Shown here piece by piece: positions 38,867-47,623 of a stretch of DNA of 64,000 nt. The notes beneath the pieces were generated by a model, which had not been told where the DNA came from, ran no database searches, and worked only from the letters and a program-made list of their open reading frames with translations. The DNA lies in the NCBI GenBank assembly GCA_963743035.1, contig CAVUOB010000012.1:135835-199834 (forward strand). Direction: 5' to 3'. The number at the start of each line of letters is the position of its first letter. The first letter of the stretch is position 1. Source of the stretch: PALSA-911 sp963743035. GTDB taxonomy: Bacteria > Pseudomonadota > Alphaproteobacteria > Acetobacterales > Acetobacteraceae. Both the position numbers and the translations under genes were made by a program.

Positions 38867-40849
38867 TCACAGTCCCAGGTCGTCGCCGGGGTCGAGGGAG
38901 GCTTGGCGCGCCAAGCCCTGCATGAGGTCGTTCATCCGACCTACGCGGGGCGCATCCTCCTCAAGCTCGTCGGTCGGATCGAGGGCGAATTCGTTGTCGA
39001 TCGGCTGCTTCTTCTCGACCGTCTCCTGGTTCAGTTCAGGCTGGCGACGGCGGTCCGAATTCTTCGGATCTTCATCGTCGGCCTCCTCGCCGTCACGCAT
39101 CGCGGGCGCCGGTGGCTGCGGCGGCAATGGCCGTGAACTCCAGTCGTCGGAACGACTCACTTTCGGCGGCGTCGGCACAGGCGGCGGCAGGATGCGCTCC
39201 TGCAACCGCGCGTCCTCGTAGTAGCGCGCCTTCTTCGCGCGGATCGGATGTACGCCAGACATCATGACGATCTCGTCGGTAGGCGGGAGTTGCATGACCT
39301 CGCCCGGCGTGAGCAGTGGGCGCGCCGTCTCCGATCGGGAGACCATCAGATGTCCGAGCCAGGGCGAGAGGCGGCTGCCGGCATAGTTCTTCATCGCCTT
39401 CATCTCGGTCGCCGTCCCAAGCGCGTCGCTGACGCGCTTGGCGGTCCGCTCGTCATTGGTGGCGAAGCTTACCCGCACATGGCAGTTGTCGAGGATCGAG
39501 TTGTTCGGCCCATAGGCCTTCTCGATCTGGTTCAGCGACTGGGCGATCAGGAAGCTCTTGATGCCGTAGCCCGCCATGAAGGCGAGCGCCGACTCGAAGA
39601 AGTCGAGCCGCCCCAGCGCCGGGAATTCGTCGAGCATCAGGAGGAGCCGCCGCCGGCCCGCCTTAGCCTGCAGCTCCTCGGTCAGACGCCGGCCGATTTG
39701 GTTGAGGATCAGGCGGATCAGCGGCTTGGTGCGGTTGATGTCCGAAGGCGGCACCACGAGGTAGAGCGTCGTCGGCCGCTCGCCGGCCACGATATCGCCG
39801 ATCCGCCAGTCGCAGCGCCGCGTCACCTCGGCGACCACCGGATCGCGATAGAGGCCAAGGAACGACATGGCCGTGCTCAAGACGCCGGAGCGCTCGTTGC
39901 CGGATTTGTTCAACAACTCCCTGGCGGCGCTGGCGACGACGGGATGAACGCCCGCCTCGCCGAGATGCGGCGTCCGCATCATGGCCGAGAGCGTGGTCTC
40001 GATTGGCCGCTTCGGATCGGACAGGAACGACGCGACGCCGGCGAGCGTCTTGTCCGCCTCGGCATAGAGGACGTGAAGGATGGCGCCGACCAGAAGCGCG
40101 TGACTGGTCTTCTCCCAATGGTTTCGCTTTTCGAGGCTGCCTTCGGGATCGACGAGGATGTCGGCGATGTTCTGGACGTCGCGCACCTCCCACTCGCCTT
40201 GGCGCACTTCGAGCAGCGGATTGTAGGCCGATGACTTCGCATTGGTCGGATCGAACAGGAGCACGCGGCCGTGCTGGGCGCGGAAGCCCGCGGTGAGCTG
40301 CCAGTTTTCGCCCTTGATGTCGTGGACGATCGCCGAGCCCGGCCAGGTCAAGAGCGACGGGATGACGAGGCCGACGCCTTTGCCCGATCGCGTCGGCGCG
40401 AAGCACAACACATGCTCCGGCCCGTCGTGGCGCAAATAGCTGCGCTGGTAGCGGCCCAGCACGACGCCATCGGGTCCGCTGAGTCCGGCGGCTTCGATCT
40501 CCTTCGGTTGCGCCCAGCGGGCAGAGCCGTAGGTCTCGGCATTCTTCGCTTCGCGGGCGCGCCAGACGGACATGCCGATCGCGACAGCCGCGGCGATGAT
40601 CCCGCCCGATGCGGCGATGTAAGCGCCCTCGATGAAGATGTCAGGCGCGTAGGCGTCGTAGGCGTACCACCACCAGAAGAAGGCCGGCGGAAGGTAGAAC
40701 GGGAAATGCAGCAGCTCGAACCAGGGGTGGCCGAGCTGGGGCTGGAAGCCGAGGCGCCAGGCCGTCCACTCCGTCGCGCTCCAGATCGCCAGCAGGACGA
40801 TCGCGAAGACGGTGATGACCTGGCCCCAGAGAATTTTGGTGGCGGACAT
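38867..40849 (-). CDS. traG: TraG (VirD4-like) type IV coupling protein
   Basis: The protein has 660 residues from MSATKILWGQV. Two N-terminal membrane helices are followed by the ATPase domain with Walker A APTRSGKGVG and Walker B LLLMLDEFPALGRLD, plus LIAQSLNQIEKAYG. It delivers the relaxase-DNA complex to the channel. The C-terminal about 100 residues are polar and acidic. It is preceded by the relaxase gene on the same strand (41 bp). Confidence 0.94.
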   Translation of the reverse strand: MSATKILWGQVITVFAIVLLAIWSATEWTAWRLGFQPQLGHPWFELLHFPFYLPPAFFWWWYAYDAYAPDIFIEGAYIAASGGIIAAAVAIGMSVWRAREAKNAETYGSARWAQPKEIEAAGLSGPDGVVLGRYQRSYLRHDGPEHVLCFAPTRSGKGVGLVIPSLLTWPGSAIVHDIKGENWQLTAGFRAQHGRVLLFDPTNAKSSAYNPLLEVRQGEWEVRDVQNIADILVDPEGSLEKRNHWEKTSHALLVGAILHVLYAEADKTLAGVASFLSDPKRPIETTLSAMMRTPHLGEAGVHPVVASAARELLNKSGNERSGVLSTAMSFLGLYRDPVVAEVTRRCDWRIGDIVAGERPTTLYLVVPPSDINRTKPLIRLILNQIGRRLTEELQAKAGRRRLLLMLDEFPALGRLDFFESALAFMAGYGIKSFLIAQSLNQIEKAYGPNNSILDNCHVRVSFATNDERTAKRVSDALGTATEMKAMKNYAGSRLSPWLGHLMVSRSETARPLLTPGEVMQLPPTDEIVMMSGVHPIRAKKARYYEDARLQERILPPPVPTPPKVSRSDDWSSRPLPPQPPAPAMRDGEEADDEDPKNSDRRRQPELNQETVEKKQPIDNEFALDPTDELEEDAPRVGRMNDLMQGLARQASLDPGDDLGL

Positions 40850-40890
40850 AGAAGACGTCCTTTCCTGAGGTCGATGATTGTAGGGATCGC

Positions 40891-42630
40891 TCACAGACCG
40901 AGCCCCCGGTTGCGGCCGAAGCCCCAGTCGATCCCGCCATCCGCGCGGGCGACGCCGGAGACGTGGCGGCCGAGCTGCTTTTCGAGGGTGGGCGTCCAGG
41001 GCACGAGCTGGAAGCCAAGGCCGTCGTCGATCATGGCGAAGCGGCCGGAGGCGAGCGCGAAGCGTTGTCGGTAGGTCCCGGCGACATACTCGCCCGTCGC
41101 CGCGCCATTGAACGGCTGGCCGGTTTCGGCGGCGAGCCGCTCGCCCAGCGCCTCCACCTCCCGCCGTCGAAGCGTTCCGATCAGGCCGGAGGCGAACACG
41201 ATCCCCCGCGCCTGTCGCTCGGCGAGGCCCTGCTCGATGAGCTGGTCCGCCCGGCGATCCATCGCCTCGCGGACCTCGGCTCCGAAGCCGGCCTGGCCGA
41301 GCGCCACCGGATCGCGCGCGACCGCCTGGCGATCGAGCCAAGTCGCGCCGCTCGCCGTCACCTGGTCTTCGATGGCGAGGTCGGAGCGCGCCGCAATGGC
41401 AACGCGACGCCGGCCTTGCGCGTCGTCGAACTTGCGCAGCTCGACGATCGAGCCTGGTGCGCTGTCGCCGGCGGCCTCGAGATCGGGAAGCTTGATGTGG
41501 TGGGTCCGCCCGTCGACACCGTCGACGACAGCGTAGGCCGTACCCTTCAGCTCATCGTCGAGGCCGCGATCGACCAGGCGGCCGATGATCGGGACATCCA
41601 GGCTCTCGCCAGCGAGCACATAACTCGCCGCGGCTCGCTCGATGCCACGTTCTGTCAGGCTGCGGTGGATGCGCTTGATGATGTCGCCGCGCTCGCCCAG
41701 CTCGCGCAAGGTCGTCTCCGCGGCCGAGTCCATCGTCCATTGGCCCGGCCCGTGCTGGTGCGCGAGACCAAGACCCTCCAGGCGCCGCAATCGTCCGACC
41801 TTGAGCGCTTCGAACGGATCAGGCTGACGTCCGGCATCTGGTGCGAGATCGATGACGCCGTGTCGATCGGCATCGCGGGCGAGCTGCCGGTCGAGTTGGG
41901 TCCAGCGCTCGGCGTCGACCTGGCGCTCGAGCGCGCGACGGATGTCGAGATCGCTGCGCAGCCCCAGCTCTTGCGTCACCAGGTCCTGGGCCCGGGCACG
42001 CATCCCCTCCTTGATGTAGTCGCGCGAGATGACGAGGTCCTGGCCGTCGTCGGCGACGCCGCGCACGATGATGTGGACGTGGGGATGCTGCGTATTCCAG
42101 TGATCGACGGCGACCCAATCGAGCTTGGTGCCGAGATCCTTCTCCATCTGGCCGACCAGCTCGCGGGTGAAGCCTTTGAGGTCGGCCATCTCCGGCGCGT
42201 CCTCGGGCGAGACGATGAAGCGGAAGTGATGGCGGTCCTTCTCGCCCCGCTCCGCGAAGGCCTTGGGGTCGGCGTCCTCGGTCTCGGGACCGAACAGCCT
42301 GGCCTTCTCCCCGTCCCGGGTGACGCCCTCGCGCCGGAGGTAGCCGAGGTGGGCTGCGAGCGGCGCAGCGCGAGCGGTATGGCGGACGACGCGGGTCTTC
42401 ACCGTGACCAGACGAGAGCGGCCAGTCAGCAGATGGTTGGCCCGAACGCTGGCGGCTCGGCCGCGGCCGAAGGTGGAGCGCCGTCCGCTGCGCAAGAGAC
42501 CTTGGCGCGAGACGCCGCCGCCGGCGCGTTGGGCGGCGGCGAGCGCCTGGGCGATGAAGGGCTTCGCGCGCTGGCTGCGGGTTGAGCGGATGCGGCCCGG
42601 GCGAGGCTGGAAATCGTTCTCGTCAGCCAT
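40891..42630 (-). CDS. Relaxase of the DUF3363 / TraI-VirD2 type
   Basis: The protein has 579 residues from MADENDFQPRPGR. The His-rich metal motif of HUH relaxases is DHWNTQHPHVHIIVRG (residues about 185-200). A candidate catalytic tyrosine is in AAHLGYLRREGVTRDG. The C-terminal half matches DUF3363. It nicks oriT and stays bound to the transferred strand. It resembles RlxS-like relaxases of symbiosis-island ICEs. The non-coding segment just upstream (42.65-42.98 kb) has the oriT-like structures. Confidence 0.9.
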   Translation of the reverse strand: MADENDFQPRPGRIRSTRSQRAKPFIAQALAAAQRAGGGVSRQGLLRSGRRSTFGRGRAASVRANHLLTGRSRLVTVKTRVVRHTARAAPLAAHLGYLRREGVTRDGEKARLFGPETEDADPKAFAERGEKDRHHFRFIVSPEDAPEMADLKGFTRELVGQMEKDLGTKLDWVAVDHWNTQHPHVHIIVRGVADDGQDLVISRDYIKEGMRARAQDLVTQELGLRSDLDIRRALERQVDAERWTQLDRQLARDADRHGVIDLAPDAGRQPDPFEALKVGRLRRLEGLGLAHQHGPGQWTMDSAAETTLRELGERGDIIKRIHRSLTERGIERAAASYVLAGESLDVPIIGRLVDRGLDDELKGTAYAVVDGVDGRTHHIKLPDLEAAGDSAPGSIVELRKFDDAQGRRRVAIAARSDLAIEDQVTASGATWLDRQAVARDPVALGQAGFGAEVREAMDRRADQLIEQGLAERQARGIVFASGLIGTLRRREVEALGERLAAETGQPFNGAATGEYVAGTYRQRFALASGRFAMIDDGLGFQLVPWTPTLEKQLGRHVSGVARADGGIDWGFGRNRGLGL

Positions 42631-42684
42631 CGCCGGCCCCGGCAATGTGCGGAAAAGTCAGCTCCGGCAAAGCGTTGTGGGTCC

Positions 42685-42801
42685 GGCGCACCTTGCGCCC
42701 CAGGGCCGCACATTGCCGGATCGCTGAAAAATCCCAATAAAAACAACCGACCGACCGAGCCGCACCTTGCGGCCTTTTATCTCGCCCTCGGTCGGTTGGT
42801 T
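42685..42801. other. Candidate origin of transfer (oriT) upstream of the relaxase
   Basis: Two small hairpins share the loop CCT: GGCGCA-CCT-TGCGCC (42685-42699) and CCGCA-CCT-TGCGG (42760-42772). The second sits inside a larger inverted repeat with 15-base arms at 42745-42759 and 42787-42801 (14 of 15 paired). The shared core CGCACCTTGCG is a candidate nick region. The whole 42.65-42.98 kb gap has no gene. The role is inferred from position and structure. Confidence 0.6.
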
Positions 42802-42984
42802 TCTGCGTTCCTTCCCTGCCTGCCCTTCCTTCTTCCCGGAAGGACGCTGTGCCGCGCCCGCCTGCGAAATCGCGCTCTATAGCTGCGATGTAGCCTCCGG
42901 GGACGTCAGACGCCGCCGAGCGGACAGGGAAAGCGCGGGCCGACTGAGGTGATGTAGCGGCACATCGGCGGGAGAGCGGCGCGA

Positions 42985-43701
42985 TCACGGTTTCGGCCCC
43001 GCTGCGGAAACGTGGACGAACAGCCCATCGGATTGCGGTGCGATGGCCGACAGGTCGCGCACCGCGATGGCAGCCGGCGCATCGCTCGACGGCTGTTTGG
43101 ATGGCGCGCGATCGACAGGCTCAGCGCTTGCCGATCGCGTGATGAAGAGAGGGGCCTGTGTCCAAGACGGCGGACCGGAGGCCGCCACGAGGACAGGCCC
43201 ATCGGTCGCGCCGTCCCCGACAAAAGGGACAAGCGCCGCGACGTAAGCGACGGTTTCAGGCGGCAGCGGACGATGCCGGTCGCGATAATCTTCGTATCGC
43301 CCCGGCCCGGCATTATACGCCGCGAGGAATCCCGGCGATCCGTAGCGGTCGTGCATTTCCCGCAGGAAAGCGGCGCCCGCCAAGATGTTGTCGTGCGCAT
43401 CGAACGCGTCGCGCCCGAGGCCGTAGCGAGCGCGAAGCGCAGCCCAGGTTTCGGGCATGAGCTGCATCAGGCCCATCGCGCCCTTGGGCGAGACGGCACG
43501 GCGATCCCCACGACTCTCGATGCGCATGATCGCCCGTATCCACGCCTCAGGGATGGCGAAGCGCTGGGCCGCTTCGGCAATCAGACCGGCGTAGGAATCG
43601 CTCGCCGACCTCACCGCGATCGGCGTTGCCTGGGCGTAGACGGCGACGGCGGGCATACCGAGCGCCGTCACGCTGGCGAGCAGAAGAAGCGCGCGCCGCA
43701 T
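42985..43701 (-). CDS. Lytic transglycosylase (VirB1-like)
   Basis: The protein has 238 residues with a signal peptide (LLASVTALGMPAVAVYA). The SLT domain carries the catalytic Glu in MRIESRGD, then GAMGLMQLMPETW and LAAYNAGPGRYEDY. It should open peptidoglycan locally for the transfer channel. Gene order with DUF736 and traF is as in related ICEs. Confidence 0.92.
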   Translation of the reverse strand: MRRALLLLASVTALGMPAVAVYAQATPIAVRSASDSYAGLIAEAAQRFAIPEAWIRAIMRIESRGDRRAVSPKGAMGLMQLMPETWAALRARYGLGRDAFDAHDNILAGAAFLREMHDRYGSPGFLAAYNAGPGRYEDYRDRHRPLPPETVAYVAALVPFVGDGATDGPVLVAASGPPSWTQAPLFITRSASAEPVDRAPSKQPSSDAPAAIAVRDLSAIAPQSDGLFVHVSAAGPKP

Positions 43702-43705
43702 CCGA

Positions 43706-44041
43706 TCAGCCCCGATCGCCGCGCTTCGGCGGGCGGTTCCAGTTCAGCACCCAGGCGGACTTGTCGTCGCCCGACTGGAAGAGGTTGGCGCGGATCGGCT
43801 GCGCGAGTGCGGGATCGTCGATGACGAGTGAGACGTACTCGCCGGCCTTTTCGCCGGTGCGCTTCCAGCCCGCGCCGATCTCAGGGCCGTCGCCGTCGCC
43901 GAGATGGACGCGATAGTCCGGCGCGTTCTCGGCATCGGAGGATTCGGCCGGAACGAGGGAGAGGTCACGGTAGAAGAAGAGCGTCTGGATGCGCCCGGTG
44001 AAGCCGGACTTGTCGCGGGTGAACTGACCAATCTGCGCCAT
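43706..44041 (-). CDS. DUF736 protein, copy 1
   Basis: The protein has 111 residues from MAQIGQFTRDKSGFTGRIQTL, a standard DUF736 beginning, and ends WVLNWNRPPKRG. The family is small, beta-rich and almost confined to plasmids and ICEs; function unknown. It sits between the transglycosylase and traF. A second copy lies at 49400. Confidence 0.88.
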   Translation of the reverse strand: MAQIGQFTRDKSGFTGRIQTLFFYRDLSLVPAESSDAENAPDYRVHLGDGDGPEIGAGWKRTGEKAGEYVSLVIDDPALAQPIRANLFQSGDDKSAWVLNWNRPPKRGDRG

Positions 44042-44076
44042 GGGAAACCTCCGTTGTTGGCGGGTTGAGAAGCGGG

Positions 44077-44622
44077 TCAATCAGTGGCGGCGCGCCACAC
44101 GAAGCGGCCGTCACCGGCCTCGTCGGTCCACAGCGGGACCGCGCGGGCGACAATCGCGGTGGTGGGAAGTGGACCGAAATAGCGTCCGTCCAGGCTGTCC
44201 GGGACAGTCGGGTTCATGAGGAAGACTTCGCTGGGGCTGAGCGTGTGGCAGCCGCTCCAACGCGGCAGCGGACGGCCGAGATGGTCGCGTTCACGCGCCG
44301 CGCCGACGGCGATGTGATCGACGGTGACGGCATCGCCCGCGCGGCACACCGTCTGCCCAGGCAGCGCCATCACATGCTTCAGCAGCGGCACGCCCTTGGG
44401 CAGAAAGCCGCCATCGGCCAGGTAGCTGGCGATCGGTTCGGGCGCGCGCACGGCGACCAGCTCGAGCGCGTGGAGCTGTCCGGCCGGGCGGAGCGCATAA
44501 AGCCCGGTCGGCGTGCTCGCCGTGGCGTTCCAGATCAGGCGCGGCGCCGGATGGACGAAAGCCAAGCCGATGAAGACGAGCATGGCGAAATACGTCGTCA
44601 TGACGTAGCCAAAGCGGGTCAT
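44077..44622 (-). CDS. traF: TraF-like S26 signal peptidase
   Basis: The protein has 181 residues with one N-terminal membrane helix. The catalytic Ser is in TASTPTGLYALRP and the catalytic Lys in LLKHVMALPGQTVCR. The end matches GRYFGPLPTTAIVARAVPLW. TraF processes (and in RP4 cyclises) the pilin TrbC. The ATG overlaps the DUF2840 stop. Confidence 0.92.
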   Translation of the reverse strand: MTRFGYVMTTYFAMLVFIGLAFVHPAPRLIWNATASTPTGLYALRPAGQLHALELVAVRAPEPIASYLADGGFLPKGVPLLKHVMALPGQTVCRAGDAVTVDHIAVGAARERDHLGRPLPRWSGCHTLSPSEVFLMNPTVPDSLDGRYFGPLPTTAIVARAVPLWTDEAGDGRFVWRAATD

Positions 44623-45137
44623 AGCGTGACGCTCCGGCGCTTGAGCCAAGCGGCATGCTGATCGCGCGTGTAGGGGCGCGCTTCATGGCCGGCAGCGAGA
44701 CGGTTGTGGAGGTGGCGCCAGTATTCCGGCGCGGCGTCGGCGGGATCGATGTCGAGCGCCTCGACGGCGTCGATCGCCTGCAGCACGCGCTCGACCTTCG
44801 GCCAGCTATCGACGCGCAGCAGGATCTCGCCGCCGGGGCGCACGAAAGGCAGCGTCTGGAAACGTGCGCCAGGCTCGACCGCGCGCACGATGTCCATGCG
44901 CGAGACGACGGTGCCGTAGTCGTTCGACGCCCAGCGCACGAACGCGAAAATGCTGCCGGGCTTGAAGCTCGAGATGCTGCGGCGGCGATCGAGGATCTTC
45001 TCCTCGGCGCGCCGGCCGAAGCGTAGCCAGTGCTCGATCTTCTTCTCGATCCAGGTCAGTTCGACATGGGTAAGTGCGACGGTGCGCCGATGCGATGGCG
45101 GCACGACACGCGGCGGCGACGGCTCGTTATCGTTCAT
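44619..45137 (-). CDS. DUF2840 protein
   Basis: The protein has 172 residues from MNDNEPSPP, matching DUF2840 (THVELTWIEKKIEHWLRFGR, FAFVRWASNDYGTVVSRMDI). Function unknown. ATGA overlaps on both sides place it firmly in the parA-RHH-DUF2840-traF operon. Confidence 0.85.
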   Translation of the reverse strand: MNDNEPSPPRVVPPSHRRTVALTHVELTWIEKKIEHWLRFGRRAEEKILDRRRSISSFKPGSIFAFVRWASNDYGTVVSRMDIVRAVEPGARFQTLPFVRPGGEILLRVDSWPKVERVLQAIDAVEALDIDPADAAPEYWRHLHNRLAAGHEARPYTRDQHAAWLKRRSVTL

Positions 45138-45388
45138 GAGGTCTCTCCGGGATCGGCGGGGAATTCGCGCGCCAGGAGGTCGCGCAGCATGTCGGCGACG
45201 GTGATCCCGCGCCGGAAAGCGGCGACCTTGATGCGGCCGCGCAGCGCCGGCGTGACGTCGATCGTCAACCGGGCGGTGAAGGCGGAGGGCTCGTCGCCGT
45301 GCCGGCTTGGCGCTTCCGGCGTCTTGATCCAGCTCTCGGCGTCGCCGGGCCGGGCGGCGAAGCCGCGTCGGGTGGCGCGCTCGCTCAT
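45134..45388 (-). CDS. Small ribbon-helix-helix protein next to ParA
   Basis: The protein has 84 residues; the C-terminal half (FTARLTIDVTPALRGRIKVAAFRRGITVADMLRDLL, seen in blocks ARLTIDVTPALRGRIKVAAF and GITVADMLRDLL) is a ribbon-helix-helix. The ATG overlaps the parA stop. It is a candidate partner or centromere-binding protein for ParA. Confidence 0.75.
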   Translation of the reverse strand: MSERATRRGFAARPGDAESWIKTPEAPSRHGDEPSAFTARLTIDVTPALRGRIKVAAFRRGITVADMLRDLLAREFPADPGETS

Positions 45389-46026
45389 GGCGCGATCCTC
45401 GCGACTTCGGCGGCGAGCGCTGCGATCTCGCGCGCCGCGGCGCTCTGCTCGGCCAGCTCGAACACGAGGCGGCCGGACTGTGCGGCGTCGGCAAAGACGA
45501 CACGCTGGCCGACCGTGCTGGACGAGCACCGGCGGGTCGTGATCGGCGAGCGTCTCGGCCGTCTCGCGGGCGATGACCGTGCGCGCGCCGCAGCGGTTCA
45601 AGCACGAAGCGCGCCGCGAGCTGGGGTCGATAGATGCGCGCCTCGCGAAGCAGGCCGAGCATCTCGGCCGATGCCCAGCCGTCGAACGGCGACGGCTGTA
45701 CGGGGATCAGCACGAGGTCGGCGGCTAAGCAGCGCCGAGCGCATCAGCCCGGCGATGCGCGGCGGTCCGTCGATGACGACATGATCGGCGGTGCGCGCGA
45801 TCTCGGGCGCCTCGCGATGGAGCGTGTCGCGCGCGAGACCCACCACGCCGAACAGCCGTGAGACGTTTTCCCGCGCCCGCTGCTGCGACCAATCGAGCGC
45901 CGAGCCCTGCGGGTCCGCATCGATCAGCGTAACGCGCTTGCCGTGCAGCGCCAGCTCGCCGGCGAGGTGCAGCGCAAGCGTCGTCTTGCCGACGCCGCCC
46001 TTCTGGTTGAGCAGAGCGACGATCAT
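45385..46026 (-). CDS. parA: ParA-family ATPase, three one-base frameshifts
   Basis: The start MIVALLNQKGGVGKTTLALHL is the deviant Walker A of ParA, and DADPQGSALDW and DHVVIDGPP follow. Removing one base each near 45727, 45600 and 45520 restores SALLAADLVLIPVQPSPFDG, ARFVLNRCGARTV and DPPVLVSTVGQRVVFADAAQSGRLV, giving 212 residues. A GGAGGG ribosome site precedes the ATG. It should segregate the element when it is extrachromosomal. In the given sequence the upstream repA frame runs into parA without a stop. Confidence 0.88.
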
Positions 46027-47220
46027 CTGCTTCCCTCCCGGCTTGCGGCCGAAGGGCAGCGACGGCTGTCGTGCTGGTGGTTCGGAGGTCTGCGCAGCGG
46101 TGGTGGCGCGCTTATCCGCAGATCGCGCGCGCCAACTACAAGAGTTAGATTCTGAGTTAGACTCTAAGTTAAGGCCCGGAATCGCCGTTTCCGGCCAAAG
46201 CGTTAGCTGCGGTTCGTGCGTGCGAAGTCCCGATAGGGCTGCGTGCGGAGTCCCGATACCGTTTGCGTGCGAAGTCCCGAGCGCTTCCACAGCCCCATCC
46301 ACAGGGGCTGTGGATAAGTGGGCCGGCAGGATGCGCAGCAGCTCGCGGCGGCCCTGCCACTCGATGCGCAGGCGATAGCCGGGCAGCGGCTGGCGCGCGG
46401 CGATGCGCCGGATCTGGAGCGCGAAATCGGAGACGCGCACCAGGCTTCCGGACTTCTGGTGGAGATGGGCGATCTCGAACAGCCAACCCTTGGGCTGGCG
46501 GCCGGCATGCTTGCGGGCGACGCGATAGAGCCAGCGCTCGATGCCGCCGGTCAGACGGAAGTAGGCGGGGTCGATGGCCAGGACGAGCGAGCGGTCGATG
46601 ACGCCGCGGTAGAACCAGTCGGGGAGCACGAACTCCATGCCCTCGATGCGGCCGTCGCGCGTCGTGCATTCCTCCCACTCGTTGATCCAGGAGAACTGGT
46701 GGCGCCGCCAATGCTCGCCGTTGCGGATGGTGGTGCGGATGACGGTCGATTGCAGGCGGGCGAGCGCGCCCTTCAGGAGCTTGTAGTCGCGGGCGCCGGT
46801 CTGGCGGCCGATCGCGGTCAGGAGCTGATAGGGCGTGAAGCGCAGGAAGCGCGAGGTCTTGAAGCCGAGGTTTTCGGCCTCGACGATCTGGCTCGCCGCC
46901 CAGATCAGCACGTCGGCGTCCCAGATGGTCGCCATGCCGTGCTCGGGCACGGCGTAGACCTCGACGCGGACATCGCCGGCTTCGTAGAGGATCGGCGTCG
47001 TGCGCCTGGCTTTGGCGAGCGAGAAGAACGGCCGCTCCATCAGGTCGCGCTGGTCGCGCGGGCTGGCGTCGCCGGTGGCGACGACGAACGGTTCGAGCTT
47101 GCTCCGTTCGCTGGCTGGTGATGAGGCGGCGGCGACGACATCGACGGAGCGCCGCTTCAGCGATGCGCGTGGCCGGCGGCGCGGGCCTCGACGTAGCGAG
47201 GATCCGACGTCGAGCTGCAC
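46027..47220 (-). CDS. Replication initiator RepA (RPA/PF10134-like)
   Basis: The core reads ERSKLEPFVVATGDASPRDQRDLMERPFFSLAK in blocks such as ATGDASPRDQRDLMERPFFS and GMATIWDADVLIWAASQ, then FTPYQLLTAIGRQTG and GGIERWLYRVARKHAGRQ, matching plasmid RepA proteins of alphaproteobacteria. The most upstream ATG is 47220, overlapping the AlpA-like gene by 64 bp; ATG 47040 is later than the conserved start. No stop separates it from parA in this frame. A lost or shifted stop (for example at 46203 in the next frame) is likely. Iterons lie inside its 3' part. Confidence 0.82.
46218..46281. repeat. Three iteron-like direct repeats within repA
   Basis: GCGTGCGAAGTCCCGAT and close variants occur at 46218-46234, 46241-46257 and 46265-46281. 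The steps are 23 and 24 bp, close to two helix turns, as for Rep-binding iterons. They lie in the 3' part of repA rather than beside it, so the coding constraint may also shape them. Confidence 0.7.
46287..46317. promoter_or_regulatory. Perfect 10-bp hairpin plus DnaA box, candidate replication origin
   Basis: CCACAGCCCC (46287-46296) pairs perfectly with GGGGCTGTGG (46304-46313). Its right arm overlaps TGTGGATAA (46309-46317), a perfect DnaA box on the minus strand (TTATCCACA). It adjoins the iteron repeats. Together these look like a compact plasmid-type origin. Confidence 0.6.
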
Positions 47221-47408
47221 GCGGCCTGGTCGGCCCAGGCTTCGAGGTCGTCGACCGCGTAGACGACGCGGCCGCCGAGCTTGCGGAAAGTCGGGCCGCT
47301 GCCGTGGCAGCGATACTTTTCCAGCGTGCGCGGCGAGATGCCGAGGATGCGCGCCGCCTCATGGGTTCTGACGTAGCGGGCGGCGAGCTGCGCGGACCTG
47401 TCGAGCAT
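47157..47408 (-). CDS. AlpA/RdfS-like helix-turn-helix protein, probable excisionase
   Basis: The protein has 83 residues with a MerR-like helix-turn-helix: YVRTHEAARILGISPRTLEK, then GPTFRKLGGRVVYAVDDLEAW. Proteins of this type act as recombination directionality factors; RdfS of ICEMlSymR7A is a close parallel in size and position (between an FseA-type activator and the parA/traF block). It probably bends DNA at the attachment site to drive excision. Expression is likely set by the DUF2285 gene just upstream. Confidence 0.8.
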   Translation of the reverse strand: MLDRSAQLAARYVRTHEAARILGISPRTLEKYRCHGSGPTFRKLGGRVVYAVDDLEAWADQAACSSTSDPRYVEARAAGHAHR

Positions 47409-47623
47409 GGGAAGCCTCCGTCTTGCCTCGAAGCGCCGCGGCCAAGTCGCGGCATGTCGAGGTCACGGTGGCGGAGGGATCAGGCGTTGGGGGTGGACGA
47501 AGATTTTCGGAAGGTTGTGTCCCCCTTCACGCGGCAATGAGCGGACGATTGTCCAATTCGTCACGGGCAAGGCGGGGATGAATGGAGGGGTAGTGCGCGC
47601 TGAAGGCCGGTATGCGTGGCTGG

